A stretch of DNA of 64,000 nucleotides from Accumulibacter sp. (GTDB taxonomy: Bacteria; Pseudomonadota; Gammaproteobacteria; Burkholderiales; Rhodocyclaceae): positions 206,289-270,288 of the forward strand of contig NZ_JAPUVI010000022.1 in assembly GCF_029255285.1 (NCBI RefSeq). Reading direction: 5' to 3'. The first letter of the stretch is position 1, and each line of letters opens with the position of its first letter. The notes beneath the pieces were generated by a model, which ran no database searches, was not told the DNA's origin, and saw only the letters and a list, made by a program, of their open reading frames with translations. Of the stretch, positions 24,874 through 35,600 are shown one piece after another. A program made the translations under genes and the position numbers.

Positions 24874-25992
24874 GTGGAAAGGCAATGGTTCCTGGAGTCG
24901 ATCGCGGCCAATGGCTCGCATCTCACCTACCAGATCACGCAATTGCCGTTTCGTATCGGTCGCGATCCCGATAACGACCTCGTTCTCACTTCGCGCGGCC
25001 TGAGCCGACATCACGCGCTGCTCACGCCCGACATCAGCGGCCGCATCCGGCTGACCGATCTGAACAGTACCAACGGCAGCTTCGTCGGCCGCCAGCGCGT
25101 CGAAGGATCCTGCCTGCTCGACGACAAGGACATCGTGCACTTCGGCACCGCCGAATTCCGCCTGCGCCTGCGCGTCGAGGAAACAAGCGGCGGCGACCAG
25201 TTACGCACCATGCTGGTGCCGAGCGGTTTGCGCTTGTCGGAAATGTTCGTCGCCCACGAGCGGGAGTTCCTCGACCTGCTCGACGGCTACGGCATGTCGG
25301 GTGCCGCGCAACCGATCGTCGAAGCACAGAGCCGAAGAGTCGTGGCCTACGAATTGCTCGGTCGCGCCAACCACCCGCTCTTGCCGACCTCGCCGATGCG
25401 CCTCTTCTCGCTGGCCAGCGCGCTCGATCGCGAGGTCGAGTTGAGCGTCGCCTTCCGCCGCTTCGGCATCGCGATGATTGCACCGCGTCTGCAAGGCTTC
25501 GCGTTGTTTGCCAACACCCATCCCAAGGAAACGTTCAGCGAGGAATTCTTCGCCTCGCTGGTCAGCCTGCGCGAGCAAAACCCGGGGCTCGACCTGGTGA
25601 TCGAAATCCATGAAACCGCCGTCACCGACAGCCGGCGCCTGATCGAGCTTGCCGCGCGCTTCCGCGATATCGGCATACGCTTCGCCTACGACGATTTCGG
25701 CGCCGGTCAGGCGCGGCTCAGCGAACTCGGCGAGGCTCCGGCCCATTTCGTGAAGTTCGACATGGGGCTGCTGCACGACATCCACCTGGCCAGCGAGCGC
25801 AAACGACACGTCGTCAGCGACCTCGTCAAACTCGTTCTTGACCTCGGTTCGGTGCCGCTGGCCGAGGGGATCGAGCTGGAAGCCGAAGCGGAGGTATGCC
25901 GGGAGATGGGCTTTCAGCTCATACAGGGCTTTCTCACCGGTAAACCGATTCCGGTCGACCAGTTGCAAGGCCCCCGTCAGATCGCCGGCTAG
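24874..25992 (+). CDS. FHA-EAL signalling protein
   Basis: 372 residues. The N-terminal FHA domain (about 18-105) has FRIGRDPDNDLVL, GLSRHH and NSTNGSF, the phosphothreonine-binding signature. A C-terminal EAL domain (about 125-368) follows. Its metal-binding set looks largely complete: Glu in YELLGR, Asn in ANTHP, Glu in VIEIHE, DD in AYDDFGAG, Lys in FVKFDMG, Glu in LAEGIE, Gln in LIQGFL. It could hydrolyse c-di-GMP, although EAL itself reads ELL. GTG is the start, preceded by GCGGAG. It ends overlapping the stop of the convergent giant eCIS cargo gene. Confidence 0.85.
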   Translation: MERQWFLESIAANGSHLTYQITQLPFRIGRDPDNDLVLTSRGLSRHHALLTPDISGRIRLTDLNSTNGSFVGRQRVEGSCLLDDKDIVHFGTAEFRLRLRVEETSGGDQLRTMLVPSGLRLSEMFVAHEREFLDLLDGYGMSGAAQPIVEAQSRRVVAYELLGRANHPLLPTSPMRLFSLASALDREVELSVAFRRFGIAMIAPRLQGFALFANTHPKETFSEEFFASLVSLREQNPGLDLVIEIHETAVTDSRRLIELAARFRDIGIRFAYDDFGAGQARLSELGEAPAHFVKFDMGLLHDIHLASERKRHVVSDLVKLVLDLGSVPLAEGIELEAEAEVCREMGFQLIQGFLTGKPIPVDQLQGPRQIAG

Positions 25993-28900
25993 GGTAGCAG
26001 CGTGATGTAGCGCTTGGCCACGAAGCCCGTGCTAGCCGGCTGCTCGATGGCATACCAGGTGCCGAATTCACCGATCACCCGTACCGACGTTCCGGTCGGC
26101 AGGCGGCCGCTGGCGCTGCTCGCCGTCGTCGGACGACTGCGTACCATCAGATCGTCGCGTACCGTCGCCACCACGCCGTTGCGGCGCAGGGGTGTCACCG
26201 CGAAATCGTTCTGGTCGGGGACGTCAGCGCGGCCAAGGTTGATATTGGCGTTGGGCGGGCGCGTCGGATCGCGGGATCCGGCGAGCGGCCGGCCGATGGC
26301 GGCAAGAATTTCGTCTTCCGATCCCAGTGGACCGAGCGCCGCGTCGATGCCGGCCGCCGCCGGGAAGGTCGGCCCGGCGCCGAGCAAGCCACGCAAGTAG
26401 ACGACGTGGGCCGGCAGCGGCGACGGAGGCGGTGAGGCCAGCGGTGCATGGCGTGCCGCCAGCAAGGCAATCTTGAGCTGGGCGGCAACCGGTGGCAGCA
26501 GCAGGAGATCGGCCAGTTGCGGCATGACGAAGTTCATGTCGACGTGCGGCGCGGCCAGTGCGCAACTGCCGAAGCGCGCCAGTTCGGTCATGAACCGGCC
26601 ACGACGCGCCGGGTTGTACTGCATCCATACCTGCTCGAGAGTGATCGCCACGCGCATGTTTCCGGTACTCGTCGGGTCGGCGGTCACGCGGCTGAACAGT
26701 TGATTGACCTGCGCAACGTTGCCGGCGATCACCGCCAGGGCGCTGTCGATCTGGGCGGCCGACGAGTGGTTCTCCATGTACAGGACGAACACCCGGTCGG
26801 CCAGTTCGCCGAGTTGGCGGATGGCCTCGCCACTGCCCCAGTAGTGATTGGCCGCCAGATCGTAGAGCGGCTGAATGACGGCTTCGCGCCAGGTATCGGT
26901 AGCCACCGCGCCCAGATGCGTCGATCGCCCGGCGCCGATGCGGCGCAACATCGCATCGCGGCAGGCATGCGTCCCGGCCACCTGGTCGCGTGCCCAGCAC
27001 TCGAGTACGGCCCGCAGGCAACCGGTCGGTTCGGTCCCGAATTCGACGTACACCAGCTTGTCGGCCACCAGATCGGGGTCGCCGGGGACGCTCAGACCGA
27101 TGTCGGTCGACCCGGGGCGAAGGAAAGTCGTTTGCGACGGCGCGAACGACGCATCGGCGCCGAGCACCGTGGCCCCCGGGCCGGCCATCTTCGCCACCAC
27201 GTCACGCAGGCTGGGGTCGGCGGCCAACGCCGCGTTGACGTCGGCGGCGGCGTCGGCCGGCAAGGCGCGCAAGGCCGAGCCAACGGCATGCGAGTTGGTC
27301 AGGCAGGCATCAAGAACGATTCGGCGCTGCGTCGGATCGCCGCTCATCAGGCCGGTCAGGGCGCTCATCAGGGCCGTCGTGTTGGCACCCGCGGTGCCAC
27401 TCGTGCCCAGGGCGTCGACGGTCATCGCCGCACCCGCGCTACCGGCCAGATTGAGCACCGTCGCGTTGCCGTGGCCGCCGATCAGCGCCTGGTAAATCCG
27501 GCCATTGATCCCGTAGCGTGCCGCCACCGGAGCCAGTTGCGACTGATAGCCACCCACCGTCGCGTGCCCTTCGATGACGATGGTCAGGATGTCGGTACTG
27601 CTCACCATGTCCTGCAGGCCGAGATTGCGATGGAAGGCCCCGTTGTCGTCGACCGCCGGGTAGAGCACGACCGTCAGGGGTCGCCGCAAGGGCGACCAGG
27701 GCGACTGGGCCAGTTGCGGGTAGGCTTCGTTGCCGACCAGACCGTCCAGCGTCCCCTTGGTGAAATGGTGGAAAGTTCGCGCATAGGTGATCCGGCCGTG
27801 ATAGGTATGCGGCAGGGCGCCTTCGCGACGCAGGGCGAGGAAGGATTCGACTTCGCTGCCGTCATTGGCCGACAGGACCGGCGTGCAGGTCGTCAGATAG
27901 CTGATGAAGTTGCCCAGTTCGGGCATCGCCGGATCGACGAGCTTTTCGAACGGCCCCTTGCTCGCCGCCGGATTCGGCGGCGCACGCATGACCAGCGACA
28001 GGTTGGCCGCCGGCCAGGCGGCTTCCAAAGTCGTCAGGTCGCGCCCCCAGCTCTCGGCCTCGTTGATGTTGCTCGTCGAACGCAACCAAGCGGTGTGGTC
28101 GGTCGCCGCGCCTTCGGCGTATTTCTCGAGCGGCGCGTAGATCGCCGGAATGCCTTTGCCGATGATGTCGCCGACCCTGAGATCGCCAGCCCCGGCCACG
28201 ACGTTCGGGCGCTCGGCAAAACGATCGAGCTCGCGGAACGCCGCCAGTGCCGCCGCGTCGGCCTGCAAGGCCGGGCTCGTCGCCCAGTCGAGCTGACTGT
28301 CGGTGAGCATCGAGAAGCCGGACAGCGTCATCGCCCGGATACTCGCCGGCGTCTCCGAGGTCTGCGCCGGCGTGCGCGTCACCGCCGGCCAGCGCAGGAC
28401 GATCGGGTCGCCAGCGCTCTGCTGCTGAGCGACGTGCGCCAGTTCGTGAGCGATCAGATCCTGGCCTTCGGGCGTGTCCGGCCGGTACTTGCCCTGCGCA
28501 AAAGCGATGTGATCCCCCACCGTGAAGGCGTCGGCCGCCAGCCGATCCGCCTCACGGGCGGCCGCCAGACCGCTGTGGATGCGCACACGCGACAGATCGG
28601 CCCGCATGCGCTGCTCAAAGTAGCCGCGCGTCGGTAGGTCAAGCTCGATGCCAGCGCCCAGACGGTCGACCACGCTCTCGTCAACCGCAGTCGGCAGGGC
28701 TGGCGCAGCCTCCGCGGCGCGGCGCGGCATCACCGACTGCTTGGGCGCCACGGACATCATCGGCGGCGCTTGTGACGAGGAACTCGCCGCGACCGGCATG
28801 GAACACATCAAGGCCTTTTCGTCGCTGACCACCTGATTGTTCTTGTCCAGCGTCTCGATCGACGGCGGCGCCGAGTCGCCCGTCACCACACCTTTCATGG

Positions 28901-31900
28901 CGTCGCCATCGAGCTTGGGCTGCTCGACCTTGATCGCGTCGGCAGGCTTCTCGGGCCGGATCTTGCCGCTCTTCGAGTTGTAGCCCAGACTGCCCGACGC
29001 CTTGATGCCAATCGGCAACTTGTAGTTGGCTTCAGCCAGCGTCCAGTCCTTCTTCCACACCGTAACGGTGTCGACCAAAAGGTTGAGGCGGGCCGACACT
29101 TCGCCGAACAGACGGAACTTCAGTTCCGGCGAAATGTCGAGATCCAGCGTGTTGGTGATGTCCAGCCCCTTGGCTCGACTGTAGGTGAATTCGGACTTCG
29201 CCGAAAGCACGGGTTTGTCGGCCGGGATGCCGGCCGTCGCTTCGGCGCCGACACTGCCGACCAGTTCGGCCACCGCCGCACCGAAGATCAGATTGATCTT
29301 GGCATCGGCGCCGAAGCCGGCATCGGCATAGACCGCGAAAGTCCCGCCGCCGCCGATTTCGAGCGTCTGGAAATCCGCCTTGGCCGGATCGAATTCCTTG
29401 ATTTCGATGGTGATTCCGGTCAGCTTTGCGGGCCCGACGCTGGCATGCGCCTTGGCCGAGATCGAGGCCGAGAAGGTGATGCCGACGCTCACCGAACCGA
29501 CCGCAAAACCGAGCCCCGGCAGCGGCACCGGCGGCGTCGAAAAGGTCTTGTTGAAAAACTCGCCGCCGTCCTTGGGATACTTGCCGAAGACCTCGAAGTC
29601 CTTGGTCTTCAGATTACCGCCGACGCGCACCGAGCCGTCCGGCAACAAGCGCAGCTTCAGCGTGCCGTCCAGCTTGTCCTTGATGAACTCGGCCTTGATG
29701 TCGGCCGCGCCGAACACTTTGAAGTCCTTGCCCGCGCCCTTGTCGCCGCGCACACCGGTTTTCTCGTCGACCGTGGCGTTGGTGACGCCCGCCGTGACCT
29801 TGCCGTCGAGCGGACCTTTCTTGACGCTGAATTCGCCTTCGACGAGCACCGAACCGTCATCATAGCTGAACTTCAGCTTGGCGCCGCTGAGCCCCGGCAA
29901 CTTGGGCGTGACATCGCCACTGGCGGCGACTTTCCAGCCCTTGTCGCCCTGCGTGACGCTGACCGTGATGTCGGCCTTCTCGACTCCCGGCACCTTCTCG
30001 TCGATGCCGAGCTTGCCGGTGATCTGCAGCGTGTCCTTGCCGTAGCCGACGGTCAGCGATGCGCTCTTGAGGCCGGGAATGTCCGGCTCCACACTGCCGG
30101 TCGCGGTAAACAAGGACTCGGCGTAGGCCGCCTTGAGCGTCGCCGACTTGATCCCCTTGACCTTGTCCGGATTGGTGATACCCAGCGTGCCGCCGCCGAA
30201 GAAGCCCTTGCTGCTAGAGTAGCCGAGGTCGACGGTGGCCAGATCGAACAGCTTGCGGTCGGCGGTCAGCGTCCCCTTGGCGACGAGTTCGGGCCCCTTC
30301 GGCCCGGCCTTGACGGTCACCGAGAGGATGCCGGCGCCCAGACCGGCGATCGTGAAGCTGATCGAGCCGTCGGCACCCAAGCCTTGCGTCGCGAAGAAGA
30401 GCGTCAGACTGACATCGTCTATGGTCAGACCGGGAACCGGCAGCTTGCCTTTCAACTGCTCGATGGAGAAGGTATGTTCGAAGGCGAAATCGTCGCCGCG
30501 CCAGCGCACCGGAATCGGCACGCCGGAGATCAAGGGGTGAGTCGTGGTCAGGGTTCCGTCGACGCTGAGTTTGCCGCGCACGAAAGCGAGCTCGCCGAAG
30601 CTGACCGGGCTGGCGCCTTCGACTTCGACTTGCGGCGGCGACAGGCTCGACAGTGCGCCGGCGTATTTTTTGCCTGAAACGCTGTTCAGGGTGCTCTGGA
30701 ACGTGGTTCCCTTGTTCGCCTTGACGCCCTTCGGCAAATCCCAGGAGCCCTTCAGCTCGCCGACACTGCCGGTATGGTCCTTGTCGAGGTCGGCCGTCAG
30801 CGTGATCGACTTGAGTTCGATCCCGGCCAGGCGACCGCTGTCGATCAAGGTGACCGTCTTCTTGTTGCGCGGAAAGGCGTCGATGAAGCCCTGGCCGGTG
30901 TAGGAGTAGAGCGCGAAACGCGTCTTGTCGTTGCCGTCGTCCTTCGCCGGGCGCTTCTCGTCCTGCAGCCAGATCAGGTGCTTGCCCTCGCTAATCTGCT
31001 GGCGGCTCCAGAACTGCGCCGTCTTCTCGGGGTTCTTGCCCTCGCCGCCGCCTTCCACGGTCTTGAAGTCGACGTCGTTCTCGTCGAGATACTTCTTTAC
31101 CAGCGCGTCGCCGGTATTCTTGTCCACGGCACCGAGGTACACCTTCACGTTGGCGTAGATCACGGCGCGCAACTGCGAACCGACGTTCGTGTTGTGCGCT
31201 CCGGTCAACAACTCGTAGTTGTCGAAGGCATCGGCGCCGCCGAGTTGCACTTCAACGATGTGGTCGACCTGCAGGGGCGACTTCAGCCAGCTCCCGTCCG
31301 GCGTCCATGTCGGAACCTTGAGTTGCTCGATGAGCTCGCCCTCGGTGCCCGAGAGGCTCTTCTCCTGCGCTCCGTAGAAGGTCAGCGTCTGGCGACCGCC
31401 ACCGACCTGGAAGCCGATCGCCGCGTAGTAGGCGGCGAGATCGAGTTTTTCTTTCCACTTCTTGACCTGCTCGGTCTGGAAAGGCGGCGTCTTGCGGTCG
31501 TAGCCCTTGGGGCGACGCAACGACTTACCGGCCAGCTTTTTGTAGAGATCGGCATGCCGCGCCTTGATCGCGGGCAGCTTCAGCGTTTCCAGCGCCGGCC
31601 GCGCCGCCTTGTCCTTCGCCGGATCGATGGCATCGCTGGCAATGTCGTTGGCGTCCTTGTACTTCGGATTGTCGGGCTTGCGGCGCACGACGTTGCTCAC
31701 CGCCATGGAATCGTTCTGCAGCACGTGCGCCAGTTCGTGCGCCAGCAACGTCCGGCCCGACGACGTTGCCGGCTGGTACTCGCCGGCCGCGAAAGCGACG
31801 TGGTTGCCCCAGGTAAAGGCACGCGCGCGCAACAGACGGGCCGCTTCGCCGGCGCTGTCGTCGGCATGGATGCGCACCTCGCTCAGATCCCGGCCCAGAC

Positions 31901-32630
31901 GCTGCTCGAAGAAGGCGCGCGTGTCGGCGTCGAGCGGCACGCCGGCACCAAGGCGCGACAACAGTTCGGCCGCCGTCGCGGGAACGTTGCCGGCGGCTGG
32001 CCGATCGCGCGCCGCGGCGCTGGCTGCCGCCTGGCGCTTGACCAAGCCTTCGTCCGGCACCGCCGACGCCGCCGTCGCCGTCGGCGGGGGATTGGGCACC
32101 TGACCCGCACGCTTGCCGTCGGTAGCGGCCGCCGCATTCGCTGTTGGCACCGGTTTGGCCACCGGCACAGGCGTCGCCGGCGCCGTTGGCGAAACCTTGC
32201 CACCTCCCCCGCCCGACGCCGCACGCGGCTCCTGACGCTTGATCTGTTCGCCCGGCGAACGACCGGGAGCTACGCCGGCGCCAGACGCAACGGCCGGCTC
32301 GGGCTGGCGCATCACGCGCTGGGCGATAGCGTCGGCCTCGCGCTCGACCGCGTCGCCCGGCTCGCTGACCGCGAGTTTGGCGCGTACGGCCAAACGGTCG
32401 AAGCGTTGCTGGCTACTGCCGGACGGTGCCGCCGAAGCGCCCTGGCTTGTGGCTGGCGAGCCCGCCCGGATTTGCGACGCCTGCCGGCCGACGACCGCCC
32501 CCGGCTCGACCGGACGCGCTTCAGGCGGTCTGGCGTCCGGCGCTTTCTGCCCACGTTCCGCCTGGCCGGTTTTGGCCGGTGGCGTGGCCGGTTTCTTGAA
32601 GTCCGCGGCGGGTGGAGCGGCGGCAGGCAT
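25989..32630 (-). CDS. Giant multi-domain putative eCIS cargo/toxin (two DUF4157, HNH-like, caspase-like, SH3)
   Basis: 2213 residues, last gene of the eCIS operon. In order: a Pro/Ala-rich head with the DUF4157-associated EREADAIAQRVM helix (~96-107); DUF4157 no. 1 (~225-306, HELAH at 298-302); an HNH-like patch (VDHIVEVQLGG at 455-465, then N471 and N480); a long Gly/Lys beta-repeat region (~600-1200) with recurring PGLKSA-type units; DUF4157 no. 2 (~1320-1400, HELAH near 1393); a region with a caspase/CHAT-like pair, IGGHGN near 1717 and IVLDACLTN near 1774; and an SH3-type C-terminus (DLMVRSRPTTASSASGRL). DUF4157 metallopeptidase-like domains are a recognised mark of eCIS-linked cargo. 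Cargo or toxin function is inferred, not shown. No secretion signal is visible. Confidence 0.7.
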   Translation of the reverse strand: MPAAAPPAADFKKPATPPAKTGQAERGQKAPDARPPEARPVEPGAVVGRQASQIRAGSPATSQGASAAPSGSSQQRFDRLAVRAKLAVSEPGDAVEREADAIAQRVMRQPEPAVASGAGVAPGRSPGEQIKRQEPRAASGGGGGKVSPTAPATPVPVAKPVPTANAAAATDGKRAGQVPNPPPTATAASAVPDEGLVKRQAAASAAARDRPAAGNVPATAAELLSRLGAGVPLDADTRAFFEQRLGRDLSEVRIHADDSAGEAARLLRARAFTWGNHVAFAAGEYQPATSSGRTLLAHELAHVLQNDSMAVSNVVRRKPDNPKYKDANDIASDAIDPAKDKAARPALETLKLPAIKARHADLYKKLAGKSLRRPKGYDRKTPPFQTEQVKKWKEKLDLAAYYAAIGFQVGGGRQTLTFYGAQEKSLSGTEGELIEQLKVPTWTPDGSWLKSPLQVDHIVEVQLGGADAFDNYELLTGAHNTNVGSQLRAVIYANVKVYLGAVDKNTGDALVKKYLDENDVDFKTVEGGGEGKNPEKTAQFWSRQQISEGKHLIWLQDEKRPAKDDGNDKTRFALYSYTGQGFIDAFPRNKKTVTLIDSGRLAGIELKSITLTADLDKDHTGSVGELKGSWDLPKGVKANKGTTFQSTLNSVSGKKYAGALSSLSPPQVEVEGASPVSFGELAFVRGKLSVDGTLTTTHPLISGVPIPVRWRGDDFAFEHTFSIEQLKGKLPVPGLTIDDVSLTLFFATQGLGADGSISFTIAGLGAGILSVTVKAGPKGPELVAKGTLTADRKLFDLATVDLGYSSSKGFFGGGTLGITNPDKVKGIKSATLKAAYAESLFTATGSVEPDIPGLKSASLTVGYGKDTLQITGKLGIDEKVPGVEKADITVSVTQGDKGWKVAASGDVTPKLPGLSGAKLKFSYDDGSVLVEGEFSVKKGPLDGKVTAGVTNATVDEKTGVRGDKGAGKDFKVFGAADIKAEFIKDKLDGTLKLRLLPDGSVRVGGNLKTKDFEVFGKYPKDGGEFFNKTFSTPPVPLPGLGFAVGSVSVGITFSASISAKAHASVGPAKLTGITIEIKEFDPAKADFQTLEIGGGGTFAVYADAGFGADAKINLIFGAAVAELVGSVGAEATAGIPADKPVLSAKSEFTYSRAKGLDITNTLDLDISPELKFRLFGEVSARLNLLVDTVTVWKKDWTLAEANYKLPIGIKASGSLGYNSKSGKIRPEKPADAIKVEQPKLDGDAMKGVVTGDSAPPSIETLDKNNQVVSDEKALMCSMPVAASSSSQAPPMMSVAPKQSVMPRRAAEAAPALPTAVDESVVDRLGAGIELDLPTRGYFEQRMRADLSRVRIHSGLAAAREADRLAADAFTVGDHIAFAQGKYRPDTPEGQDLIAHELAHVAQQQSAGDPIVLRWPAVTRTPAQTSETPASIRAMTLSGFSMLTDSQLDWATSPALQADAAALAAFRELDRFAERPNVVAGAGDLRVGDIIGKGIPAIYAPLEKYAEGAATDHTAWLRSTSNINEAESWGRDLTTLEAAWPAANLSLVMRAPPNPAASKGPFEKLVDPAMPELGNFISYLTTCTPVLSANDGSEVESFLALRREGALPHTYHGRITYARTFHHFTKGTLDGLVGNEAYPQLAQSPWSPLRRPLTVVLYPAVDDNGAFHRNLGLQDMVSSTDILTIVIEGHATVGGYQSQLAPVAARYGINGRIYQALIGGHGNATVLNLAGSAGAAMTVDALGTSGTAGANTTALMSALTGLMSGDPTQRRIVLDACLTNSHAVGSALRALPADAAADVNAALAADPSLRDVVAKMAGPGATVLGADASFAPSQTTFLRPGSTDIGLSVPGDPDLVADKLVYVEFGTEPTGCLRAVLECWARDQVAGTHACRDAMLRRIGAGRSTHLGAVATDTWREAVIQPLYDLAANHYWGSGEAIRQLGELADRVFVLYMENHSSAAQIDSALAVIAGNVAQVNQLFSRVTADPTSTGNMRVAITLEQVWMQYNPARRGRFMTELARFGSCALAAPHVDMNFVMPQLADLLLLPPVAAQLKIALLAARHAPLASPPPSPLPAHVVYLRGLLGAGPTFPAAAGIDAALGPLGSEDEILAAIGRPLAGSRDPTRPPNANINLGRADVPDQNDFAVTPLRRNGVVATVRDDLMVRSRPTTASSASGRLPTGTSVRVIGEFGTWYAIEQPASTGFVAKRYITLLP

Positions 32631-32645
32631 CGTTCCCGGCCCCCG

Positions 32646-35600
32646 TCAACCGGCGTTGAGTTCGAAGAAGATCACCTCGTCGTAATCGTTCGCGACGAGG
32701 CCGATCTCGGTGAGCTGCCCGCGGTCGTGCGCGTTGATTTCCTGGACCACCTGGCGCGCCGCGGCCGGCGCAGGCCTGCCGGCCGCCACCAGTGCCTCGA
32801 CAACCGCCTTCAGCCGCTCCGGAGCGCCGGCATCCGGCGCGGCCTTGGTCGTCGCCAAGGTGACGCCGCGCACCGGCTGGTCGACGTTCAGCGAGGCGAT
32901 GAAGTTGGCCAGCGCCGCCCCCTGCGGCGTGTTGTCGGCGAACTCCAGGGGACTGCGCGGCGCTTCCTTGTTCAGGTAATGATTCGGGGCATCCCAGTTG
33001 CCGTAGATGAGCAGCGCATTGCGCGTTTCGCCGGCCGCGGCGCTGACCACCAGCAAGCCACCGTCGAGAGCACCGTCGGCCAGCGGTGGCGGCGGTTGTG
33101 GAATCGCCGCCAGAGCACCCTCGCCCGCCGCCGGCGGCCGGGTCAGACTGGCGATCTGCTGCAACATGTTGCGCAGGCGGAAGTGATTCTGCCAACCCTG
33201 CCCGGTCGCCGGCGCGCTTTCCCATACGCGTCCGAGAACCACTTGCGGCGCCGGTGCCGCCAGGCGCCACATCGCCAGCACGCGTTCGGCCGATTCTTCG
33301 GCAAAGCTGCTCTCGTCACGGAAGCGCAGGATCCCCACGCGCTGGAACTTGAACCGTGCAAGGTTCTCGGGGTCGCCCTTGTCGAGCGCCGCCTTGAGAA
33401 GTTCGAAATCCTTGAGCGTTTCCAGCCGCAGATGCCAGACCTGGAAAGCCTCGACCGCCGGAACGACGAGCGGCGCGCAGACCGGTCCGCACAGGTGCGT
33501 GCGCGCCCGGCGGAACATCACCCAGTCCTGCACGGCGCGTACCTGCTGCGCCGCCGGCAGGTCGAGCGTCGGGAACAGCCGGCGCCGCGCACGGGCCAGG
33601 AAAGCGGCGTCGTCGCTCACTTCGGCGATCGCCAGCAGCGTATTCATCACCGCTACGCCGAGTGCATCCGTCGCAGCGGGCATGCCGGCCAGCGCGCTCA
33701 TGACGAGCAAAGGCTGGCGAGCTGCCAGCGTGGCGTCTCCGGACAAGCCGACGCCGCTGCTCGCCAGCGCCCGCACGACGTTCTGCAGCACCGCCTTCTT
33801 GGCCTCCGTCGAGTTGCTCACCGAGAGCACGGCGCGGCGCGGCGATTCCTGCCAATCGATGAACACCGGCGAATTCGACGGGTCATGCCGCTGATCGTCG
33901 AGAATGAAGCTGCCGGCATCACCGTCGCCCCGGCGCAGCAGCGTCAGGCGCAAGGTGCTGCGCCTGGCGTCGGGTTTCCGCGTTTCCGTTCCACCGACCA
34001 TCGTACTGCTGGCGATCATGTCCATCTGCACCAGCAGTTCGACGTAGTCCTCGACGAACTTGCGCGACAGAACCGTCAGCTCGCCGGTCAGCGTCGCGAC
34101 GGTGCCCCGACGACCGGCAATCACCCGCAGTTCCGCCTTGACGTCGAGCGCCCCGCCAAGCCCCAGGTCGAAGGGGTCGCCGCCCACGTCGCCGGCCAGG
34201 TAGACACTGTAGCGACCGATTTCGAGCGCCAGCTTCTGCTCGCGCTTGAACTCGAGACCGGAGACCTCCTGCGGCTCGGCGGAGGTAGTCAGCGTCAGGC
34301 CGTAGCTGCCGTCGTCGCGCGTCTCGCTGCGCGCCATTCCGGAAAGAGTCAACGCCAGCAGCGGGTTGTCCACCCGATCGTAGGCCTTCTCCGCCACCTC
34401 CGCCGGCGCACCACCGTAAGCGTTCTCGTCGGGCGCCGCCGCGGCCGCCGGAGCAGCCGGAGCCGGAGCCGGGGCCGCGTCGACCGCCGCGGCGGCTTCC
34501 GTCTTGCTCTCAAGCGAACCGAAGTCGAATACGGTCAGCGCGGCCGCCCGCATGTCGACCTGCCACCAGGTGCCGGCCGCCTGCCTCTGCAGGTCCACCA
34601 CCTGACCGTCCGGAACGAAGATCTCGACCTCTTCGAACTCGCCGGGATGATCGATGCCGCGCGTCAGCGACAGGCGCTGCAGATGCTGCGCTTCGCTCAG
34701 CAGGTGGGCAATCTCGTCGGCCCGCACGGCATGGTAGTGCAGGCGGACGCCCTCGCCGAACATGCGCGCCAGTTGTTCCTCGAGCGCCGTCTTGCCGGGC
34801 GAGACCGGCAGGTAACCGGCCGGCGGAAGTTCGACGAAGCCGGCGTTGATCAGCATGCGTTGTGCCGGCAGGGCACCCTTGCCGAGTTCCGCCTCGGCGA
34901 GCTGGCTGCTCAGATCGTAGAGCTCAGCGTAGGCCAGCTTCACTTCATTGGCCGCCTCCAGAGCGCCTTTCTTGCTCGGCTTGTCGCCGAAGGACTGGAC
35001 GATCTTCTCGGCGCTGTCGCGATACCTTTTGTGCAGCGCCTCGAGTTCCTGGCGCGTCCTGTCGAGCAACAGGCGCAGTTCCGCGCAATCTTCGGCCGGC
35101 GTGACGACCGCGCTGCCGGCATCGAAAAGGCTGCTGAGCTGGCACTGAAACTGGAGGATCTGCGCCACGAAGACGTTCCACGGGCGCATCGCCAGGCGCC
35201 CCTGCCAATAGCCGCGCGCCTGTGTATCCATGCGCTCGCGCCGCCCGCTCCAGGCATCGAGAACGCGATTGACGCCGGCTTCACGCACCAGCAGTCCGAT
35301 CACCACTTCATCGCGCCCATACAGGCCGGCCGGCTCGCACCAGATCCCGCTGGCCAGCCCCGCCGCGCTGAGCGCGTTCGCCGCCAGCCACGGCTCGGCG
35401 GCAAAGTAGGCCGATGCCACACGGTTGCGCAGATGCACATGCGAGGTCGCAACCGCGCTGCTCGCCGGCAACAGCAGCTTGATGGGACGCAGACGCAGAA
35501 CGACGCCTTCGCGCCACCAGGGATGCCGCGCGTCGCTGGCGCAGGCGCTCTCGCACAATTTGCCGAAAACCGGCTCATTGCCACACTGCCCTTCGACCGG

